Shown: positions 1-15,690, counted from the first letter of the stretch. The stretch is DNA of 64,000 nucleotides from Albugo candida (GCA_905220665.1 CAJNAR010000041.1:1-64000), one strand, 5' to 3'. The notes: generated by a model not told the origin, from the letters alone. Numbers and translations: made by a program.

Positions 1-3000
1 CTGGTGTGCAATCTTGTCTCATTTCAATGTGGAAAAACCTGATTCGACAATATCATCAGAACAAGTTGGTGAGAAAGGCCTATTGTAGGTGACAAAGTAA
101 TTGCAACCTACCATCTTGAAGTCCGAATACTCTTTATGTGTGCGTCGCCTACTGTTTCGTGCTCTTTTTACGTGTAATTATCAAAATGTAATACACGGTG
201 TGGTCGGAAACAGCAAGAAGAAAGCGACCAGAATCTTGTGAGTGCTTAATTAGAGCTAGAGCAACGTGGTATGTTTTGAATAACCGGTGTGTTTTCCTCA
301 TTTCACATAGTGTTTTCTTTTCGAAACGGAATAGCGCGATCACTCGACCTAGCTACATCTGGTAATCACGTGTTTCTGCTATAAATATATTCTGATAATA
401 TATGTTGCTTTATGTTCTTCTATCAAGGAGTCGGTAGATTTTATAACTGCCCCAAGAATACATGTTCTAGATAAAAATGTTATTCGAAAGCTTTGATTTC
501 GACATCATCGAGTTAAAGTGGTGGTGCAATCTAGTCTCATTCGAATGTGAGAAAACCTAGTTAGCGAAAGACACCGGAAAACAAAGCTAGGTGAGAAAGT
601 TCTGTTGTAGGTGAGAAAGCAATTCTATCATACTATCTTGAAAGTCCGAATACTCTTTATGTGTACACCCATCGGTCTGATACTTGACTTGCGTGTAATA
701 ATCAGAATGTATTTCACGCTGTGGTCAAAACAGCAAAACGTAAGCGACAACAATCTTGTGAGGGCTCAATTAAAGCTAGATTAACCAGACATATTTTGGA
801 TAAATTTATTTGTTTTCCCTATCATAAAGCAAAAGGTTTGTTTTCGAAATAGAGTAGTGAGATCACTCGACCTAGCTACATCTGGTAATCACGCGTTTCT
901 GCTATAATTATATTCTGATAATATATGTTGCTTTATGTTCTTCTATCAAGTAGTCGGTAGATTTTATAACTGCCCCAAGAATACATGTTCTAGATGAAAG
1001 TGTTTTTCGAAAGGTTTGATTTCGGCATCATCGAGTCAACCCGGTGATGCAATCTTGTCTCATTTCAATGCGGGAAAACCTGATTCGACAATATCATCAG
1101 GGAACAAGTTGGTGAGAAAGGCCTATTGTAGGTGACAAAGTAATTGTTACCTACTATCTTGAAAGTCCGAATACTCTTTATGTGTACGTTTCATCGATTT
1201 GATACTTGTTTTGCGTGTAATAATCAGAATGTATTTCACGGTGTGGTCAAAACAGCAAAACGTAAGCGACAACAATCTTATGAGGGCTCAATTAAAGCTA
1301 GATTAACCAGACATATTTTGGATAAATTTATTTGCTATCATAAAGCAAAAGGTTTGTTTTCGAAAAAGAGTAGTGAGATCACTCGACCTAGCTACATCTG
1401 GTAATCACGCGTTTCTGCTATAATTATATTCTGATAGTACATGATGCTACATGTTCTTCTATCAAGGAGTCGGTAGATATTATAACTGCCCCAAGAATAC
1501 ATGTTCTAGATAAAAGTGTTTTTCGAAAGGTTTGATTTCGGCATCATCGACTCAACCTGGTGTGCAATCTTGTCTCATTTCAATGTGGAAAAACCTGATT
1601 CGACAATATCATCAGAAAACAAGTTGGTGAGAAAGGCCTATTGTAGGTGACAAAGTAATTGTTACCAACTATCTTGAAAGTCCGAATACTCTTTATGTGT
1701 GCTTCGCCTTCTGTTTCGTGCTTGTATTACGTGTAATTATCAAAACATAATACAAGGTGTTGTCGGAAACAGCAAAAAATAAGCGCAAGAATCTTGTGAG
1801 TGCTCAATTAGAGCTAGAGCAACGTGATATGTTTTGTATAACTCGTGTGTTTTCCTCATTTCACATAGTGTTTTCTTTTCGAAACAGAATGGCGCGATCA
1901 CTCGACCTAGCTACATCTGGTAATCACGCGTTTCTGCTATAATTATATTCTGATAATATATGTTGCTTTATGTTCTTCTATCAAGAAGTCGGTAGATTTT
2001 ATAACTGCCGCAAGAATACATGTTCTAGATGAAAATGTTTTTCGACAGGTTTGATTTCGGCATCATCGACTCAACCTGGTGGTGCAATCTTGTCTCATTT
2101 CAATGTGGAAAAACCTGATTCGACAATATCATCAGGAAACAAGTTCGTGAGAAAGGCCTATTGTAGGTGACAAAGTAATTGCAACCTACCATCTTGAAGT
2201 CCGAATACTCTTTATGTGTGCGTCGCCTACTGTTTCGTGCTCTTTTTACGTGTAATTATCAAAATGTAATACACGGTGTGGTCGGAAACAGCAAGAAGAA
2301 AGCGACCAGAATCTTGTGAGTGCTTAATTAGAGCTAGAGCAACGTGGTATGTTTTGAATAACCGGTGTGTTTTCCTCATTTCACATAGTGTTTTCTTTTC
2401 GAAACGGAATAGCGCGATCACTCGACCTAGCTACATCTGGTAATCACGTGTTTCTGCTATAAATATATTCTGATAATATATGTTCCTTTATGGTCTTCTA
2501 TCAAGGAGTCGGTAGATTTTATAACTGCCCCAAGAATACATGTTCTAGATAAAAATGTTATTCGAAAGCTTTGATTTCGACATCATCGAGTTAAAGTGGT
2601 GGTGCAATCTAGTCTCATTCGAATGTGAGAAAACCTAGTTAGCGAAAGACACCGGAAAACAAAGCTAGGTGAGAAAGGTCTGTTGTAGGTGAGAAAGCAA
2701 TTCTATCATACTATCTTGAAAGTCCGAATACTCTTTATGTGTACACCCATCGGTCTGATACTTGACTTGCGTGTAATAATCAGAATGTATTTCACGCTGT
2801 GGTCAAAACAGCAAAACGTAAGCGACAACAATCTTGTGAGGGCTCAATTAAAGCTAGATTAACCAGACATATTTTGGATAAATTTATTTGTTTTCCCTAT
2901 CATAAAGCAAAAGGTTTGTTTTCGAAATAGAGTAGTGAGATCACTCGACCTAGCTACATCTGGTAATCACGCGTTTCTGCTATAAATATATTCTGATAAT

Positions 3001-6000
3001 ATATGTTGCTTTATGTTCTTCTATCAAGTAGTCGGTAGATTTTATAACTGCCCCAAGAATACATGTTCTAGATTTAAGTATTGTTCGAAAGCTTTGATTT
3101 CGACATCATCGACTCAACCTGGTGGTGCAATCTTGTCTCATTTCAATGCGGAAAAACCTGATTCGACAATATCATCAGGGAACAAGTTGGTGAGAAAGGC
3201 CTATTGTAGGTGACAAAGTAATTGTTACCTACTATCTTGAAAGTCCGAATACTTTTTTGTGTACGTTTCATCGATCTGATACTTGTTTTGCTGTGTAATA
3301 ATCAGAATGTATTTCACGGTGTTGTCAAAACAGCAAAACGTAAGCGACAACAATCTTATGAGGGCTCAATTAAAGCTAGATTAACCAGACATATTTTGGA
3401 CAAAATTTATTTGTTTTCCCTATCATAAAGCAAAAGGTTTGTTTTCGAAATAGAGTAGTGAGATCACTCGACCTAGCTACATCTGGTAATCACGCGTTTC
3501 TGCTTTAATTATATTCTGATAATATATGTTGCTTTATGTTCTTCTATCAAGAAGTCGGTAGATTTTATAACTGCCGCAAGAATACATGTTCTAGATGAAA
3601 ATGTTTTTCGACAGGTTTGATTTCGGCATCATCGACTCAACCTGGTGGTGCAATCTTGTCTCATTTCAATGTGGAAAAACCTGATTCGACAATATCATCA
3701 AGGAACAAGTTGGTGAGAAAGGCCTATTGTAGGTGACAAAGTAATTGTTACCAACTATCTTGAAAGTCCGAATACTCTTTATGTGTGCTTCGCCTTCTGT
3801 TTCGTGCTCTTTTTACGTGTAATTATCAAAATGTAATACACGGTGTGGTCGGAAACAGCAAGAAGAAAGCGACCAGAATCTTGTGAGTGCTTAATTAGAG
3901 CTAGAGCAACGTGGTATGTTTTGAATAACCGGTGTGTTTTCCTCATTTCACATAGTGTTTTCTTTTCGAAACGGAATAGCGCGATCACTCGACCTAGCTA
4001 CATCTGGTAATCACGTGTTTCTGCTATAAATATATTCTGATAATATATGTTCCTTTATGGTCTTCTATCAAGGAGTCGTTAGATTTATTAAAAGCCCAAA
4101 GAATACAAGTTCTAGATGAAAAGGTTATTCGAAAGCTTTGATTTCGGCATCATCGAGTTAAAGTGGTGGTGCAATCTAGTCTCATTCGAATGTGAGAAAA
4201 CCTAGTTGGCGAAAGACACCGAAAAACAAAGCTGGGTGAGAAAGGTCTGTTGTAGGTGAGAAAGCAATTCTAACATACTATCTTGAAAGTCCGAATACTC
4301 TTTATGTGTACACCCATCGGTCTGATACTTGACTTGCGTGTAATAATCAGAATGTATTTCACGGTCTTGTCAAAACAGCAAAACGTAAGCGACAACAATC
4401 TTATGAGGGCTCAATTAAAGCTAGATTAACCAGACATATTTTGGATAAATTTATTTGTTTTCCCTATCATAAAGCAAAAGGTTTGTTTTCGAAAAAGAGT
4501 AGTGAGATCACTCGACCTAGCTACATCTGGTAATCACGCGTTTCTGCTATAATTATATTCTGATAATATATGTTGCTTTATGTTCTTCTATCAAGTAGTC
4601 GGTAGATTTTATAACTGCCCCAAGAATACATGTTCTAGATTTAAGTATTGTTCGAAAGCTTTGATTTCGACATCATCGACTCAACCTGGTGGTGCAATCT
4701 TGTCTCATTTCAATGCGGAAAAACCTGATTCGACAATATCATCAGGGAACAAGTTGGTGAGAAAGGCCTATTGTAGGTGACAAAGTAATTGTTACCTACT
4801 ATCTTGAAAGTCCGAATACTTTTTTGTGTACGTTTCATCGATCTGATACTTGTTTTGCTGTGTAATAATCAGAATGTATTTCACGGTGTTGTCAAAACAG
4901 CAAAACGTAAGCGACAACAATCTTATGAGGGCTCAATTAAAGCTAGATTAACCAGACATATTTTGGACAAAATTTATTTGTTTTCCCTATCATAAAGCAA
5001 AAGGTTTGTTTTCGAAATAGAGTAGTGAGATCACTCGACCTAGCTACATCTGGTAATCCCGCGTTTCTGCTATAATTATATTCTGATAATATATGTTGCT
5101 TTATGTTCTTCTATCAAGTAGTCGGTAGATTTTATAACTGCCCCAAGAATACATGTTCTAGATAAAAGTGTTTTCGAAAGGTTTGATTTCGGCATCATCG
5201 AGTCAACCCGGTGATGCAATCTTGTCTCATTTCAATGCGGAAAAACCTGATTCGACAATATCATCAGGGAACAAGTTGGTGAGAAAGGCCTATTGTAGGT
5301 GACAAAGTAATTGTTACCTACTATCTTGAAAGTCCGAATACTTTTTTGTGTACGTTTCATCGATCTGATACTTGTTTTGCTGTGTAATAATCAGAATGTA
5401 TTTCACGGTGTTGTCAAAACAGCAAAACGTAAGCGACAACAATCTTATGAGGGCTCAATTAAAGCTAGATTAACCAGACATATTTTGGATAAATTTATTT
5501 GTTTTCCCTATCATAAAGCAAAAGGTTTGTTTTCGAAAAAGAGTAGTGAGATCACTCGACCTAGCTACATCTGGTAATCACGCGTTTCTGCTATAATTAT
5601 ATTCTGATAGTACATGATGCTACATGTTCTTCTATCAAGGAGTCGGTAGATTTTATAACTGCCCCAAGAATACATGTTCTAGATGAAAATGTTTTTCGAC
5701 AGGTTTGATTTCGGCATCATCGAGTCAACCTGGTGGTGCAATCTTGTCTCATTTCAATGTGGAAAAACCTGATTCGACAATATCATCAAGGAACAAGTTG
5801 GTGAGAAAGGCCTATTGTAGGTGACAAAGTAATTGTTACCTACTATCTTGAAAGTCCGAATACTCTTTATGTGTACGTTTCATCGATTTGATACTTGTTT
5901 TGCGTGTAATAATCAGAATGTATTTCACGGTGTTGTCAAAACAGCAAAACGTAAGCGACAACAATCTTATGAGGGCTCAATTAAAGCTAGATTAACCAGA

Positions 6001-9000
6001 CATATTTTGGATAAATTTATTTGTTTTCCCTATCATAAAGCAAAAGGTTTGTTTTCGAAAAAGAGTAGTGAGATCACTCGACCTAGCTACATCTGGTAAT
6101 CACGCGTTTCTGCTATAATTACATTCTGATAGTACATGATGCTACATGTTCTTCTATCAAGGAGTCGGTAGATTTTATAACTGCCCCAAGAATACATGTT
6201 CTAGATGAAAATGTTTTTCGACAGGTTTGATTTCGGCATCATCGAGTCAACCTGGTGGTGCAATCTTGTCTCATTTCAATGTGGAAAAACCTGATTCGAC
6301 AATATCATCAAGGAACAAGTTGGTGAGAAAGGCCTATTGTAGGTGACAAAGTAATTGTTACCTACTATCTTGAAAGTCCGAATACTCTTTATGTGTACGT
6401 TTCATCGATTTGATACTTGTTTTGCGTGTAATAATCAGAATGTATTTCACGGTGTTGTCAAAACAGCAAAACGTAAGCGACAACAATCTTATGAGGGCTC
6501 AATTAAAGCTAGATTAACCAGACATATTTTGGACAAAATTTATTTGTTTTCCCTATCATAAAGCAAAAGGTTTGTTTTCGAAATAGAGTAGTGAGATCAC
6601 TCGACCTAGCTACATCTGGTAATCACGCGTTTCTGCTTTAATTATATTCTGATAATATATGTTGCTTTATGTTCTTCTATCAAGAAGTCGGTAGATTTTA
6701 TAACTGCCGCAAGAATACATGTTCTAGATGAAAATGTTTTTCGACAGGTTTGATTTCGGCATCATCGACTCAACCTGGTGGTGCAATCTTGTCTCATTTC
6801 AATGTGGAAAAACCTGATTCGACAATATCATCAGGAAACAAGTTCGTGAGAAAGGCCTATTGTAGGTGACAAAGTAATTGCAACCTACCATCTTGAAGTC
6901 CGAATACTCTTTATGTGTGCGTCGCCTACTGTTTCGTGCTCTTTTTACGTGTAATTATCAAAATGTAATACACGGTGTGGTCGGAAACAGCAAGAAGAAA
7001 GCGACCAGAATCTTGTGAGTGCTTAATTAGAGCTAGAGCAACGTGGTATGTTTTGAATAACCGGTGTGTTTTCCTCATTTCACATAGTGTTTTCTTTTCG
7101 AAACGGAATAGCGCGATCACTCGACCTAGCTACATCTGGTAATCACGTGTTTCTGCTATAAATATATTCTGATAATATATGTTCCTTTATGGTCTTCTAT
7201 CAAGGAGTCGGTAGATTTTATAACTGCCGCAAGAATACATGTTCTAGATGAAAATGTTTTCGAAAGGTTTGATTTCGGCATCATCGAGTCAACCCGGTGG
7301 TGCAATCTTGTCTCATTTCAATGCGGAAAAACCTGATTCGACAATATCATCAGAAAACAAGTTGGTGAGAAAGGCCTATTGTAGGTGACAAAGTAATTGT
7401 TACCTACTATCTTGAAAGTCCGAATACTCTTCCTGTGTGCGTCGCCTTCTGTTACGTGCTCGTATTACGTGTAATTATCAAAACATAATACAAGGTGTGG
7501 TCGGAAACAGCAAAACATAAGCGACAAGAATCTTGTGAGTGCTCAATTAGAGCTAGAGCAACGTGATATGTTTTGATAACTCGTGTGTTTTCCTCATTTC
7601 ACATAGAGTGTTTTCTTTTCGAAACAGAATAGCGCGATCACTCGACCTAGCTACATCTGGTAATCACGTGTTTCTGCTATAAATATATTCTGATAATATA
7701 TGTTGCTTTATGTTCTTCTATCAAGTAGTCGGTAGATTTTATAACTGCCCCAAGAATACATGTTCTAGATGAAAAGGTTATTCGAAAGCTTTGATTTCGG
7801 CATCATCGAGTTAAAGTGGTGGTGCAATCTAGTCTCATTCGAATGTGAGAAAACCTAGTTGGCGAAAGACACCGAAAAACAAAGCTGGGTGAGAAAGGTC
7901 TGTTGTAGGTGAGAAAGCAATTCTAACATACTATCTTGAAAGTCCGAATACTCTTTATGTGTACACCCATCGGTCTGATACTTGACTTGCGTGTAATAAT
8001 CAGAATGTATTTCACGGTCTTGTCAAAACAGCAAAACGTAAGCGACAACAATCTTATGAGGGCTCAATTAAAGCTAGATTAACCAGACATATTTTGGATA
8101 AATTTATTTGTTTTCCCTATCATAAAGCAAAAGGTTTGTTTTCGAAATAGAGTAGTGAGATCACTCGACCTAGCTACATCTGGTAATCACGCGTTTCTGC
8201 TATAATTATATTCTGATAGTACATGATGCTACATGTTCTTCTATCAAGTAGTCGGTAGATTTTATAACTGCCCCAAGAATACATGTTCTAGATTTAAGTA
8301 TTGTTCGAAAGCTTTGATTTCGACATCATCGACTCAACCTGGTGGTGCAATCTTGTCTCATTTCAATGCGGAAAAACCTGATTCGACAATATCATCAGGG
8401 AACAAGTTGGTGAGAAAGGCCTATTGTAGGTGACAAAGTAATTGTTACCTACTATCTTGAAAGTCCGAATACTTTTTTGTGTACGTTTCATCGATCTGAT
8501 ACTTGTTTTGCTGTGTAATAATCAGAATGTATTTCACGGTGTTGTCAAAACAGCAAAACGTAAGCGACAACAATCTTATGAGGGCTCAATGAAAGCTAGA
8601 TTAACCAGACATATTTTGGACAAAATTTATTTGTTTTCCCTATCATAAAGCAAAAGGTTTGTTTTCGAAATAGAGTAGTGAGATCACTCGACCTAGCTAC
8701 ATCTGGTAATCACGCGTTTCTGCTATAATTATATTCTGATAATATATGTTGCTTTATGTTCTTCTATCAAGGAGTCGGTAGATTTTATAACTGCCCCAAG
8801 AATACATGTTCTAGATGAAAATGTTTTTCGACAGGTTTGATTTCGGCATCATCGACTCAACCTGGTGGTGCAATCTTGTCTCATTTCAATGTGGAAAAAC
8901 CTGATTCGACAATATCATCAGGAACAAGTTGGTGAGAAAGGCCTATTGTAGGTGACAAAGTAATTGTTACCTACTATCTTGAAAGTCCGAATACTTTTTT

Positions 9001-12000
9001 GTGTACGTTTCATCGATCTGATACTTGTTTTGCTGTGTAATAATCAGAATGTATTTCACGGTGTTGTCAAAACAGCAAAACGTAAGCGACAACAATCTTA
9101 TGAGGGCTCAATTAAAGCTAGATTAACCAGACATATTTTGGATAAATTTATTTGTTTTCCCTATCATAAAGCAAAAGGTTTGTTTTCGAAAAAGAGTAGT
9201 GAGATCACTCGACCTAGCTACATCTGGTAATCACGCGTTTCTGCTATAATTATATTCTGATAGTACATGATGCTACATGTTCTTCTATCAAGGAGTCGGT
9301 AGATTTTATAACTGCCCCAAGAATACATGTTCTAGATGAAAATGTTTTTCGACAGGTTTGATTTCGGCATCATCGAGTCAACCTGGTGGTGCAATCTTGT
9401 CTCATTTCAATGTGGAAAAACCTGATTCGACAATATCATCAAGGAACAAGTTGGTGAGAAAGGCCTATTGTAGGTGACAAAGTAATTGTTACCTACTATC
9501 TTGAAAGTCCGAATACTCTTTATGTGTACGTTTCATCGATTTGATACTTGTTTTGCGTGTAATAATCAGAATGTATTTCACGGTGTTGTCAAAACAGCAA
9601 AACGTAAGCGACAACAATCTTATGAGGGCTCAATTAAAGCTAGATTAACCAGACATATTTTGGACAAAATTTATTTGTTTTCCCTATCATAAAGCAAAAG
9701 GTTTGTTTTCGAAATAGAGTAGTGAGATCACTCGACCTAGCTACATCTGGTAATCACGCGTTTCTGCTATAATTATATTCTGATAATATATGTTGCTTTA
9801 TGTTCTTCTATCAAGAAGTCGGTAGATTTTATAACTGCCGCAAGAATACATGTTCTAGATGAAAATGTTTTTCGACAGGTTTGATTTCGGCATCATCGAC
9901 TCAACCTGGTGGTGCAATCTTGTCTCATTTCAATGTGGAAAAACCTGATTCGACAATATCGTCAAGGAACAAGTTGGTGAGAAAGGCCTATTGTAGGTGA
10001 CAAAGTAATTGTTACCTACTATCTTGAAAGTCCGAATACTCTTTATGTGTACGTTTCATCGATTTGATACTTGTTTTGCGTGTAATAATCAGAATGTATT
10101 TCACGGTGTTGTCAAAACAGCAAAACGTAAGCGACAACAATCTTATGAGGGCTCAATTAAAGCTAGATTAACCAGACATATTTTGGATAAATTTATTTGT
10201 TTTCCCTATCATAAAGCAAAAGGTTTGTTTTCGAAAAAGAGTAGTGAGATCACTCGACCTAGCTACATCTGGTAATCACGCGTTTCTGCTATAATTACAT
10301 TCTGATAGTACATGATGCTACATGTTCTTCTATCAAGGAGTCGGTAGATTTTATAACTGCCCCAAGAATACATGTTCTAGATGAAAATGTTTTTCGACAG
10401 GTTTGATTTCGGCATCATCGAGTCAACCTGGTGGTGCAATCTTGTCTCATTTCAATGTGGAAAAACCTGATTCGACAATATCATCAAGGAACAAGTTGGT
10501 GAGAAAGGCCTATTGTAGGTGACAAAGTAATTGTTACCTACTATCTTGAAAGTCCGAATACTCTTTATGTGTACGTTTCATCGATTTGATACTTGTTTTG
10601 CGTGTAATAATCAGAATGTATTTCACGGTGTTGTCAAAACAGCAAAACGTAAGCGACAACAATCTTATGAGGGCTCAATTAAAGCTAGATTAACCAGACA
10701 TATTTTGGACAAAATTTATTTGTTTTCCCTATCATAAAGCAAAAGGTTTGTTTTCGAAATAGAGTAGTGAGATCACTCGACCTAGCTACATCTGGTAATC
10801 ACGCGTTTCTGCTTTAATTATATTCTGATAATATATGTTGCTTTATGTTCTTCTATCAAGAAGTCGGTAGATTTTATAACTGCCGCAAGAATACATGTTC
10901 TAGATGAAAATGTTTTTCGACAGGTTTGATTTCGGCATCATCGACTCAACCTGGTGGTGCAATCTTGTCTCATTTCAATGTGGAAAAACCTGATTCGACA
11001 ATATCATCAGGAAACAAGTTCGTGAGAAAGGCCTATTGTAGGTGACAAAGTAATTGCAACCTACCATCTTGAAGTCCGAATACTCTTTATGTGTGCGTCG
11101 CCTACTGTTTCGTGCTCTTTTTACGTGTAATTATCAAAATGTAATACACGGTGTGGTCGGAAACAGCAAGAAGAAAGCGACCAGAATCTTGTGAGTGCTT
11201 AATTAGAGCTAGAGCAACGTGGTATGTTTTGAATAACCGGTGTGTTTTCCTCATTTCACATAGTGTTTTCTTTTCGAAACGGAATAGCGCGATCACTCGA
11301 CCTAGCTACATCTGGTAATCACGTGTTTCTGCTATAAATATATTCTGATAATATATGTTCCTTTATGGTCTTCTATCAAGGAGTCGTTAGATTTATTAAA
11401 AGCCCAAAGAATACAAGTTCTAGATGAAAAGGTTATTCGAAAGCTTTGATTTCGGCATCATCGAGTTAAAGTGGTGGTGCAATCTAGTCTCATTCGAATG
11501 TGAGAAAACCTAGTTGGCGAAAGACACCGAAAAACAAAGCTGGGTGAGAAAGGTCTGTTGTAGGTGAGAAAGCAATTCTAACATACTATCTTGAAAGTCC
11601 GAATACTCTTTATGTGTACACCCATCGGTCTGATGCTTGACTTGCGTGTAATAATCAGAATGTATTTCACGGTCTTGTCAAAACAGCAAAACGTAAGCGA
11701 CAACAATCTTATGAGGGCTCAATTAAAGCTAGATTAACCAGACATATTTTGGATAAATTTATTTGTTTTCCCTATCATAAAGCAAAAGGTTTGTTTTCGA
11801 AAAAGAGTAGTGAGATCACTCGACCTAGCTACATCTGGTAATCACGCGTTTCTGCTATAATTATATTCTGATAGTACATGATGCTACATGTTCTTCTATC
11901 AAGGAGTCGGTAGATTTTATAACTGCCCCAAGAATACATGTTCTAGATTTAAGTATTGTTCGAAAGCTTTGATTTCGACATCATCGACTCAACCTGGTGG

Positions 12001-15000
12001 TGCAATCTTGTCTCATTTCAATGCGGAAAAACCTGATTCGACAATATCATCAGGGAACAAGTTGGTGAGAAAGGCCTATTGTAGGTGACAAAGTAATTGT
12101 TACCTACTATCTTGAAAGTCCGAATACTTTTTTGTGTACGTTTCATCGATCTGATACTTGTTTTGCTGTGTAATAATCAGAATGTATTTCACGGTGTTGT
12201 CAAAACAGCAAAACGTAAGCGACAACAATCTTATGAGGGCTCAATGAAAGCTAGATTAACCAGACATATTTTGGACAAAATTTATTTGTTTTCCCTATCA
12301 TAAAGCAAAAGGTTTGTTTTCGAAATAGAGTAGTGAGATCACTCGACCTAGCTACATCTGGTAATCACGCGTTTCTGCTATAATTATATTCTGATAATAT
12401 ATGTTGCTTTATGTTCTTCTATCAAGGAGTCGGTAGATTTTATAACTGCCCCAAGAATACATGTTCTAGATGAAAGTGTTTTTCGACAGGTTTGATTTCG
12501 GCATCATCGACTCAACCTGGTGGTGCAATCTTGTCTCATTTCAATGCGGAAAAACCTGATTCGACAATATCATCAGGGAACAAGTTGGTGAGAAAGGCCT
12601 ATTGTAGGTGACAAAGTAATTGTTACCTACTATCTTGAAAGTCCGAATACTTTTTTGTGTACGTTTCATCGATCTGATACTTGTTTTGCTGTGTAATAAT
12701 CAGAATGTATTTCACGGTGTTGTCAAAACAGCAAAACGTAAGCGACAACAATCTTATGAGGGCTCAATTAAAGCTAGATTAACCAGACATATTTTGGATA
12801 AATTTATTTGTTTTCCCTATCATAAAGCAAAAGGTTTGTTTTCGAAAAAGAGTAGTGAGATCACTCGACCTAGCTACATCTGGTAATCACGCGTTTCTGC
12901 TATAATTATATTCTGATAGTACATGATGCTACATGTTCTTCTATCAAGGAGTCGGTAGATTTTATAACTGCCCCAAGAATACATGTTCTAGATTTACGTA
13001 TTGTTCGAAAGCTTTGATTTCGACATCATCGACTCAACCTGGTGGTGCAATCTTGTCTCATTTCAATGCGGAAAAACCTGATTCGACAATATCATCAGGG
13101 AACAAGTTGGTGAGAAAGGCCTATTGTAGGTGACAAAGTAATTGTTACCTACTATCTTGAAAGTCCGAATACTTTTTTGTGTACGTTTCATCGATCTGAT
13201 ACTTGTTTTGCTGTGTAATAATCAGAATGTATTTCACGGTGTTGTCAAAACAGCAAAACGTAAGCGACAACAATCTTATGAGGGCTCAATGAAAGCTAGA
13301 TTAACCAGACATATTTTGGACAAAATTTATTTGTTTTCCCTATCATAAAGCAAAAGGTTTGTTTTCGAAATAGAGTAGTGAGATCACTCGACCTAGCTAC
13401 ATCTGGTAATCACGCGTTTCTGCTATAATTATATTCTGATAATATATGTTGCTTTATGTTCTTCTATCAAGGAGTCGGTAGATTTTATAACTGCCCCAAG
13501 AATACATGTTCTAGATGAAAATGTTTTTCGACAGGTTTGATTTCGGCATCATCGACTCAACCTGGTGGTGCAATCTTGTCTCATTTCAATGTGGAAAAAC
13601 CTGATTCGACAATATCATCAAGGAACAAGTTGGTGAGAAAGGCCTATTGTAGGTGACAAAGTAATTGTTACTTACTATCTTGAAAGTCCGAATACTTTTT
13701 TGTGTACGTTTCATCGATCTGATACTTGTTTTGCTGTGTAATAATCAGAATGTATTTCACGGTGTTGTCAAAACAGCAAAACGTAAGCGACAACAATCTT
13801 ATGAGGGCTCAATTAAAGCTAGATTAACCAGACATATTTTGGATAAATTTATTTGTTTTCCCTATCATAAAGCAAAAGGTTTGTTTTCGAAATAGAGTAG
13901 TGAGATCACTCGACCTAGCTACATCTGGTAATCACGCGTTTCTGCTATAATTATATTCTGATAATATATGTTGCTTTATGTTCTTCTATCAAGAAGTCGG
14001 TAGATTTTATAACTGCCGCAAGAATACATGTTCTAGATGAAAATGTTTTTCGACAGGTTTGATTTCGGCATCATCGAGTTAAAGTGGTGGTGCAATCTAG
14101 TCTCATTCGAATGTGAGAAAACCTAGTTAGCGAAAGACACCGAAAAACAAAGCTGGGTAAGAAAGGTCTGTTGTAGGTGAGAAAGCAATTCTAACATACT
14201 ATCTTGAAAGTCCAAATACTCTTTATGTGTACACCCATCGGTCTGATACTTGACTTGCGTGTAATAATCAGAATGTATTTCACGCTGTGGTCAAAACAGC
14301 AAAACGTAAGCGACAACAATCTTGTGAGGGCTCAATTAAAGCTAGATTAACCAGACATATTTTGGATAACTTTATTTGTTTTCCCTATCATAAAGCAAAA
14401 GGTTTGTTTTCGAAATAGAGTAGTGAGATCCCTCGACCAAGCTACTTCTAGTAATACCGTGACTCGACTTTAATTATATTCTGATAGTTTATGTTGCTAC
14501 ATTTTCTTCTATCAAGGAGTCGGTCGATTTTATAACTGCCCCAAGAATACATGTTCTAGATGAAAGTGTTTTTCGACAGGTTTGATTTCGGCATCATCGA
14601 GTCAACCTGGTGGTGCAATCTTGTCTCATTTCAATGTGGAAAAACCTGATTCGACAATATCATCAGGAAACAAGTTCGTGAGAAAGGCCTATTGTAGGTG
14701 ACAAAGTAATTGCAACCTACCATCTTGAAGTCCGAATACTCTTTATGTGTGCGTCGCCTACTGTTTCGTGCTCTTTTTACGTGTAATTATCAAAATGTAA
14801 TACACGGTGTGGTCGGAAACAGCAAGAAGAAAGCGACCAGAATCTTGTGAGTGCTTAATTAGAGCTAGAGCAACGTGGTATGTTTTGAATAACCGAAGTG
14901 TTTTCCTCATTTCACATAGTGTTTTCTTTTCGAAACGGAATAGCGCGATCACTCGACCTAGCTACATCTGGTAATCACGTGTTTCTGCTATAAATATATT

Positions 15001-15690
15001 CTGATAATATATGTTCCTTTATGGTCTTCTATCAAGGAGTCGGTAGATTTTATAACTGCCCCAAGAATACATGTTCTAGATAAAAATGTTATTCGAAAGC
15101 TTTGATTTCGACATCATCGAGTTAAAGTGGTGGTGCAATCTAGTCTCATTCGAATGTGAGAAAACCTAGTTAGCGAAAGACACCGGAAAACAAAGCTAGG
15201 TGAGAAAGGTCTGTTGTAGGTGAGAAAGCAATTCTAACATACTATCTTGAAAGTCCGAATACTCTTTATGTGTACGTCCCATGGATCTGATACCTGACTT
15301 GCGTGTAATAATCAGAATGTATTTCACGGTGTGGTCAAAACAGGAAGACGTAAGCGACAACAATCTTTGGAGGGCTCAATCAAAGCTAGATTAACCAGAT
15401 ATATTTTGGATAACTTTATTCGTTTTCCCTATCATAAAGCAAAAGGTTTGTTTTCGAAATAGAGTAGTGAGATCCCTCGACCTAGCTACTTCTAGTAATT
15501 CCGTGACTCGACTTTAATTATATTCTGATAGTATATGTTGCTACATTTTCTTCTATCAAGGAGTCGGTAGATTTAGTAACAGCCCAAGGAAGACAAGTTC
15601 TAGATGAAAAGGTTATTCGAAAGCTTTGATTTCGGCATCATCGAGTCAACCTGGTGCTGCAATCTTGTCTCATTCAAATATGAGAAATTG
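1..15690 (+). repeat. Satellite array, ~522 bp unit, about 30 copies
   Basis: The landmark gatcactcgacctagctac recurs about every 522 bp from ~337 to ~14948 (for example 5029, 5552, 6074, 6596), with degenerate copies near 14427 and 15472. There are two main subfamilies: one carries a stretch around gacatattttggataaat, the other replaces it with cctcatttcacatagtg (near 290, 1850, 2370, 3940, 7070, 7590, 11250, 14900). Higher-order structure is visible: blocks recur after 2078 bp (4 units), 3653-3655 bp (7 units) and 4176 bp (8 units). Every unit has an AT-rich stretch with TATAAATA-like and aatatat motifs. The array runs off the left edge, so its full size is unknown. Open frames of 60-88 codons inside it repeat with the unit, mostly lack ATG starts and are not called as genes. 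Confidence 0.97.

Noticed and set aside
149..14952. Repeated 60-88 codon ORFs in the satellite array as a small-protein family
   Set aside because: They recur only because the 522 bp unit recurs, most start at TTG or CTG-like codons, subfamilies shift the frame, and no domain or codon-level conservation is visible.
1..15690. CRISPR array
   Set aside because: The unit is ~522 bp with no short direct repeat plus unique spacer pattern, and the sequence is eukaryotic.
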